64,000 nt of DNA, from positions 104,534,227 to 104,598,226 of the forward strand of contig NC_092458.1 in the NCBI RefSeq assembly GCF_047495875.1. The letters are read 5' to 3'. A program made the translations under genes and the position numbers. Below, piece by piece: positions 59,191 to 64,000 of this stretch (position 1 is its first letter; every line of letters begins with the position of its first letter). The notes beneath the pieces are model-generated. The model was not told where the DNA came from, did not search any database, and was given only the letters and a program-made list of their open reading frames with translations. Source of the DNA: Pithys albifrons albifrons. Lineage: Eukaryota; Chordata; Aves; Passeriformes; Thamnophilidae.

Positions 59191-61917
59191 CTACGGCCTC
59201 AAGACCCTCACAGAGGCATTTTGAAGGCCTTGACAGGCTTGAAGAGAAGACACATCACTGTGTGAAAGCAATGCTGAGGTCTAAAATGGATTTGCCCCTC
59301 AGTAATGTCCCTCTCCATACTGTGCCATATGGGATGAATTCTCCCTCCAGTCTCCATGGGATGTTCAACACTGAGTGAGACACTGGCTCAGAAGGTGTCT
59401 TCTCTAGTACAATACAACATGGAATTCCAGAAGTGAATATTCCAAAAGTGGTGGTCACTTCATAGTGCTAGTTACATTTGTTTAGGTTGCATAGGATTAG
59501 GGCGTGACTCTGAAAATATAGAGAGGTCTAAATAAAACAAAAGGTATATTTCCAGAAACTAAAACCAAACAAGGCCTTCCTTCCATGCCTACTTTTTCAC
59601 CCACAGTTCTTCCTCCAGCACCACTTTTTATTTAGCCTGTGAGTGTTTGAGGACACCAAATAAAGACAGATATTTATCAACATGTCATCTAATGAAATTT
59701 TTATAGCAAAACAGTGTCTGACTCTGCTTTCATTTTGTGACTATTTATTTCAAGAGGCTCCTTCAAAGATTGATTGTGTACAAAACTTATTAAATCAGTG
59801 ACAGTAAGTATAAAGTAGAGAGGTCAGCAAAAGCTAGGGTGCATTCTTAGATTTCCTCCATCAATAAATACTATAAAAACAGTGAGTTACCTATTAGAGA
59901 CATTGCATGAGGCATATGAGAGAATCTGTAGTGTAACATATGCCACTGAAATTTTTTCTGTTTCAACATGGTGCCATATGACAATATTTTCACAGCTACT
60001 GGTAGATGGGGATAAGTTGCTGTTCCCACTTTAAATGTTTCCATTATAAATCCTGTTTTACAAGTGAATTAGCTATGGCAGGCCACTTCAATAAGCACCA
60101 GACTGAACCTATGGGCCCTAGTCATTTCAGTTACACAGCATGTAACTCATGTTCCCATTTGCTTTGAATAATAAAGCTACATAATCCAGCTATGCGTTAG
60201 AGTACACAAGCGTGGTAGTCTCCCATCCAGATAATTATGTGCAGTGCAAATTACATTCCATTAACATGTTGGCTGGCTGATCACAGAGAACAGGGTGTAT
60301 TCAGCCATAAAAGGTTGGAGCACTCCAAATGAAACACTTTAATATATTCAAAGACAAAGTAAAGCCAAGGCACCGAGACTTGCATTTTAAAGGGAGTAAC
60401 TTAGAGTGTGAAACTTTCTCCTTGAGAAACTTATTTTGCTTCCCTACTACTTTCAGGGGTGGATACAACTGAAGTTCAAAAAATTACTTGTGACTAAACT
60501 CAAACCTGTCAGTAGGTTGCAGACACCTGCTAGTGGCAACACAGTCTAAGCCAGGGAATGGATGGGAGTTCTAAAACCAGTGTATCTTCACAAAGTCGTA
60601 ATTCAGAGGCAAAATTATTATTTCTTCCGGCATTTGTCATAAAAGCTGAGCAACTAGTGTAGTTTTCTTTCTATATGAATATATTACTTCTCCATTAAAA
60701 AGATCATTCATACACATAAATGTTATGACAATTACAGTGGGGTTTTTAAACCTCCAGTTAATTTCAAATAGAAGAAAAACAGAAGTTGGCAAGGAGTCCT
60801 ACAAAGTAATTTTTTGGAAGATCATCTATGAGAAAAGTGCAATATGTTTTTGTTTTTTATTTTCTATTCCATTGTTCTTAACAACCATTGAAGCCATATT
60901 CTGCAAGGAAGGAGGTGTACAGATAATAACTCATTGTGTGCTGTGTTTGGTGTGAACAGACCTTTCTGTTCCCATGCAGTTATGTAAATGTATGATTACA
61001 TGCATTATAGTCTCAAGAATATCTCTGCCAAACTCTTCCAGCTACTTTAGCTCATGGAAATTGATATACGCTCTCTCCCTACAATCTTTATTTCACTTAG
61101 GCATTATTACACGATCTGGGAAAGACTCAAATTTCATCCCCATATTGCAAGGTTACCGAGCTTTGAAATAGGTGGCAGTCGAACACTGCTTCTCTAGGAA
61201 GGCCTTGACTATAGACAGTACTTAGGGATAGGCAAAATATGGGTAAGATGGAATACAATCCTCTACAACCAGTTACAAATGAACACCAACATCACCAAAC
61301 CCAGCACTTTTTAGTACAGCCATCACACCTCTTGTGTGAAAACTGGATATAAATCTGGGAAGAAACATCACCTAGAAATGAATATGTGGACAGTTTAACT
61401 CTCAAAGACAAAGAGAAAAGGCTTCAGAAAGTTCAAACAATTTTGAGACACTGCACAATGTAAAACCAGGCCATTATATGGGTGGAACAAAGGGATTCTA
61501 AAAGGAGGACAATAAACTAAAGAATAAAAATGCAGTTTTGAGAGATGAGGAGAAAGGATCATGAGTAAGGATCATAGCAATAATCGCCACAGTAAACAAA
61601 CATGTAGTTTTGATTAACAAGTAATGCTGCAAGGATGAAAACAAATGTAAAAATGACATTGTTCTCCAAACCCAAAATATTTTTACAAATGTCTTTTGAG
61701 ACCATTCTTCATCTTGTGTAAAGTTCCCTTTGATGTGTCATTGCAATCCTATAGATAAATGGCTTCTCTACAGATTTGTCTTGATTCCTCTTTTCCAGCT
61801 GACTTGACCTTGTTTCCCTGTGTATTTGTCCTAGGTCAGCAGCTGGGACCAGTTTATCACTGTGTAGGTGGGACCAAAGCTGTGTATTCTTCATCCTCTT
61901 TGTCAATGCTCATGAAC
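59191..61917. other. unique DNA, no gene seen
   Basis: Nothing recognised, apart from possible further CR1-like sequence just after 59190 that is too worn to call. The last 200 bases (61700-61917) may belong to the retroviral element that follows. Confidence 0.45.
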
Positions 61918-62011
61918 TGTTAACAATGGACCATTTGCAGCAACTGCCCAGGGCACACTTGACTCCTCAGGATTCAAGCTGGGTGTTAAAGAAGCCTGTG
62001 AGATAGGAGCT

Positions 62012-62037
62012 ACAATTCCCCTCCGGGGAATTGTTAG
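62012..62037. repeat. hairpin near the 5' end of the LTR
   Basis: AATTCCCC (62014-62021) and GGGGAATT (62025-62032) are exact complements around TCC. The stem extends outward with a one-base bulge (CTAC on the left, GTTAG on the right). Confidence 0.9.
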
Positions 62038-62184
62038 CACCTTCACACCCAGCCTGAGGGGTCATGTCTGCTAATGGGCCAGCAACGATTCCAAAAATAC
62101 CCCATGAGTCACAGAGTTAGATCACCCATTGTGAAAGTTCCTGCCCTGGGGAAGGTACTGCGCATTCTCACCTGAACCTGAGGG

Positions 62185-62192
62185 TATATAAT
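62185..62192 (+). promoter_or_regulatory. TATA-box-like promoter element in the LTR
   Basis: GGGTATATAATC sits about 270 bases into the LTR and is followed by a GC-richer leader, as in retroviral U3/R promoters. Whether it is still active is unknown. Confidence 0.5.
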
Positions 62193-62540
62193 CTTGGGGT
62201 CTGGAGACTTCTGGGATCACTTGTTGGATCCAGAGAAGGACCAGAACTTCAACAGAACTGCAACCGCCACTTCTGACCAGACTGTGACCGTCATCCGCAC
62301 CAACAGACTTTTCCCTTCTTTTTACTTTGGACACAGGGGAACCACGTGGGTCTCAGCACAGAGGCTACAAACACCACTCTGTTTGTTCCTGAGAGTGCTG
62401 TGTTATACTTCTGGGTTTTGTGGGTTAAAATCAATTTCTGTTTGTGTCACTGCATTTATTGTAACTCTGACTTATAACCTCTTTTGTGCTGGGTTCATTT
62501 CTCCTGCTGGTCTACCTTTAAACAGAGCTAAGAGAAGCAA

Positions 62541-64000
62541 AGCTGATGTAAATGAGCATTGCAAACTAACAACCTAAGTAATTAACTGCAGTGCAAGGAA
62601 AAATAAGTTAGGAAGTGTCTGCCTGTACAGTAAAACCTGACAGGGGCTGATCCAGCTTAGTGCTAGAAAAAGAGAATTTCCTGTGGTGGAAGAAAATTTA
62701 TTTATCTCTGTTGCAGGAGGCAGGACTGGTGAGACATCATTGGATGGACCCTCTTGTGAGACTAATTACAGACAGTGAGAAGAATGATTTTCACTGCAAG
62801 GATGTTGAAAATTACAGAAACTACATGAATAACAGGTGGAGAGTAAGGGACTGTGTTTTCCTAGACAAAATATTTGGATTTACTTTAGTTTCAAACTTTT
62901 ATAAATAACATATTTGATAATGGTGCCTATTGAAATAAGGCCTGATAATGAAATAAATATTTGATAGTGAAATATTTCTTATCCTTTACCCAATCTTTTA
63001 AAAATAAATTCTAGAATTTGGAGGAGAGAAGTTTGGAAAAGAAGAATGGTGCACTTTAAATAATGACATGCTCCACACTTGTACATTAGATTGTAAAGTG
63101 CAGAAAACTCAGGAAAAATGTAAAAAGATAACCCAAAAGAGCTTGTTTAGGAAATACTGAAAAGATAAGTTGAAATCACAACCAAAAACATAAAAGGTGA
63201 GAAGATTTTTCATTTGAAACCACAATTTTGTTAAAATGAACATGTTTAAAAAAGAATGTGCCAATTTGACCATATGTTGGAGAAAAAAACCTGGTGATTT
63301 ATCATTTAATCTTTATGAGTAAAAAGTATTCTTTTGGTTTTGCAAGATTTCTGAGTTCATTTTGTCCTGAATATTAAAGCATTGTTTTCTGATTTTGACA
63401 TCAATGACTCAGGACTCATTTTTAACAGGGTATATAAATTGTCAGGCCTCCAAATTCTGGCAGAATGCAGAGGATAAAAGAGTTCTTTGCCCTCACTTAG
63501 TGCTCACTTGTATTGCCTTCCTTTTTCAGGTCAGATTGCTCTCATTTCATTTTAGCTAAGTAAGGTGTTCAGCCTGTGCCCATCTTTTGTGGTCAACAGA
63601 CTCTCCAATAGTAACCATTCCAGTTATTTTAATGCTGGTTAAAGTATATCACTCTCTCTGAGGTTATTTGTTTAATGTTGTAGATCTGCGTCTACTTTAC
63701 AATTTCCTCTCTTGGAACAATACAAACCCCATGTGCTACAATCCCAAACAGTAAACTACTTTGTTTGGGCATCTTGCCTTAAAACTATCCATATGAGTTC
63801 TAGATTTAGCCCTCCAATGAAAAGACAATGAATTCCTTATGTGTACAGCAACTAATTTTAATCATAAAAATATTGGAGAATTACTGATCTAGGCAACATA
63901 ATTTATTAAAAATTTCTGAACATTATGTTTCTAGTTTGATCTTCTACTTTGAAGCTTAGAGGCATTTAATTATCTTTTAAAGTGTTTTTCCTTATTTTTA
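62541..64000. other. unique AT-rich DNA, no gene seen
   Basis: No recognisable gene or repeat to the end of the window. The first 100 bases may still be LTR: AAAACCTGACA at 62632-62642 resembles an LTR end, but no matching duplication was found. Confidence 0.5.

Larger units (their letters stand above)
61918..62540 (+). mobile_element. endogenous retrovirus LTR (ERVL-like, probable solo)
   Basis: This is a GC-rich block in AT-rich DNA. It opens near TGTTAACAATGGACC and holds a strong hairpin at 62012-62037. It carries a promoter-like TATATAAT at 62185-62192 followed by a transcript-leader-like stretch (TCTGGAGACTTCTGGGATCA, AACTGCAACCGCC, CTGACCAGACTGTGACCGTC). It ends in a T-rich segment (GGGTTAAAATCAATTTCTG) and a C/T-rich end. 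The layout resembles ERVL-type LTRs of songbirds. Exact ends and a target duplication were not found, so internal retroviral sequence on the left is possible. The 127-codon frame at 62194-62577 has no viral or host domain. Confidence 0.6.

Noticed and set aside
60222..60240. Second 5S rRNA-like match (GTCTCCCATCCAGATAA)
   Set aside because: Only about 12 bases agree with 5S and the flanks do not; probably chance.

Overview
The window looks like avian nuclear DNA: a long, AT-rich, gene-poor stretch filled with CR1 retrotransposons. CR1 is the dominant avian LINE, and several copies here end in its diagnostic octamer tail (GATTCTAT repeats). There is no operon, tRNA array, CRISPR array or recognisable host gene. 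The only long coding frame is the reverse transcriptase of a young CR1 copy. Species cannot be read from the sequence. Bird is a strong call; a songbird would fit the LTR types but is not proven.

Layout. 0-7 kb: CR1 3' ends at 195-558, 2635-3020 and 5792-5984, with a GC-rich retroviral LTR (about 2042-2630) lying against or inside CR1 sequence. 7-15 kb: mostly unique AT-rich DNA, a perfect (AC)27 microsatellite, and a GC-rich insert at 13796-14110 (minus strand) whose head is clearly derived from 5S ribosomal RNA, that is, a candidate 5S-derived SINE. 14.8-15.1 kb: two minus-strand CR1 tails arranged head to tail. 15.3-15.7 kb: an unrecognised exon-like open frame on the minus strand with a consensus splice donor. 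15.7-27.4 kb: no feature beyond low-complexity patches. 27.4-30.9 kb: a dense nest, with a CR1 tail, then a CR1 body split by a minus-strand solo LTR (28132-28766), then a second solo LTR (29055-29862) with a perfect 5-bp target duplication, then a minus-strand CR1 tail. 32.2-34.3 kb: a 5'-truncated CR1 with RT and ORF2 C terminus open except for one TAG codon. 34.3-46.6 kb: unique AT-rich DNA with a perfect 15-bp-arm palindrome. 46.6-52.1 kb: three older CR1 copies and an ERV remnant; one CR1 copy (50640-52142) keeps parts of ORF1, including an SGNH-esterase-like domain, and the start of the endonuclease, then jumps to the 3' tail. 52.1-64 kb: mostly unique DNA, a minus-strand CR1 at 58659-59190, and an ERV LTR near 61918-62540 with a TATA box and a strong 5' hairpin.

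The elements do not form a pathway. They record successive insertions: old CR1 copies cut by LTRs, younger LTRs with intact duplications, and one nearly undamaged CR1. The best lead is the 5S-derived SINE. The nested LTR/CR1 structure and the ORF1-bearing CR1 follow. All family assignments come from recognition of sequence motifs by eye; no database search was possible.
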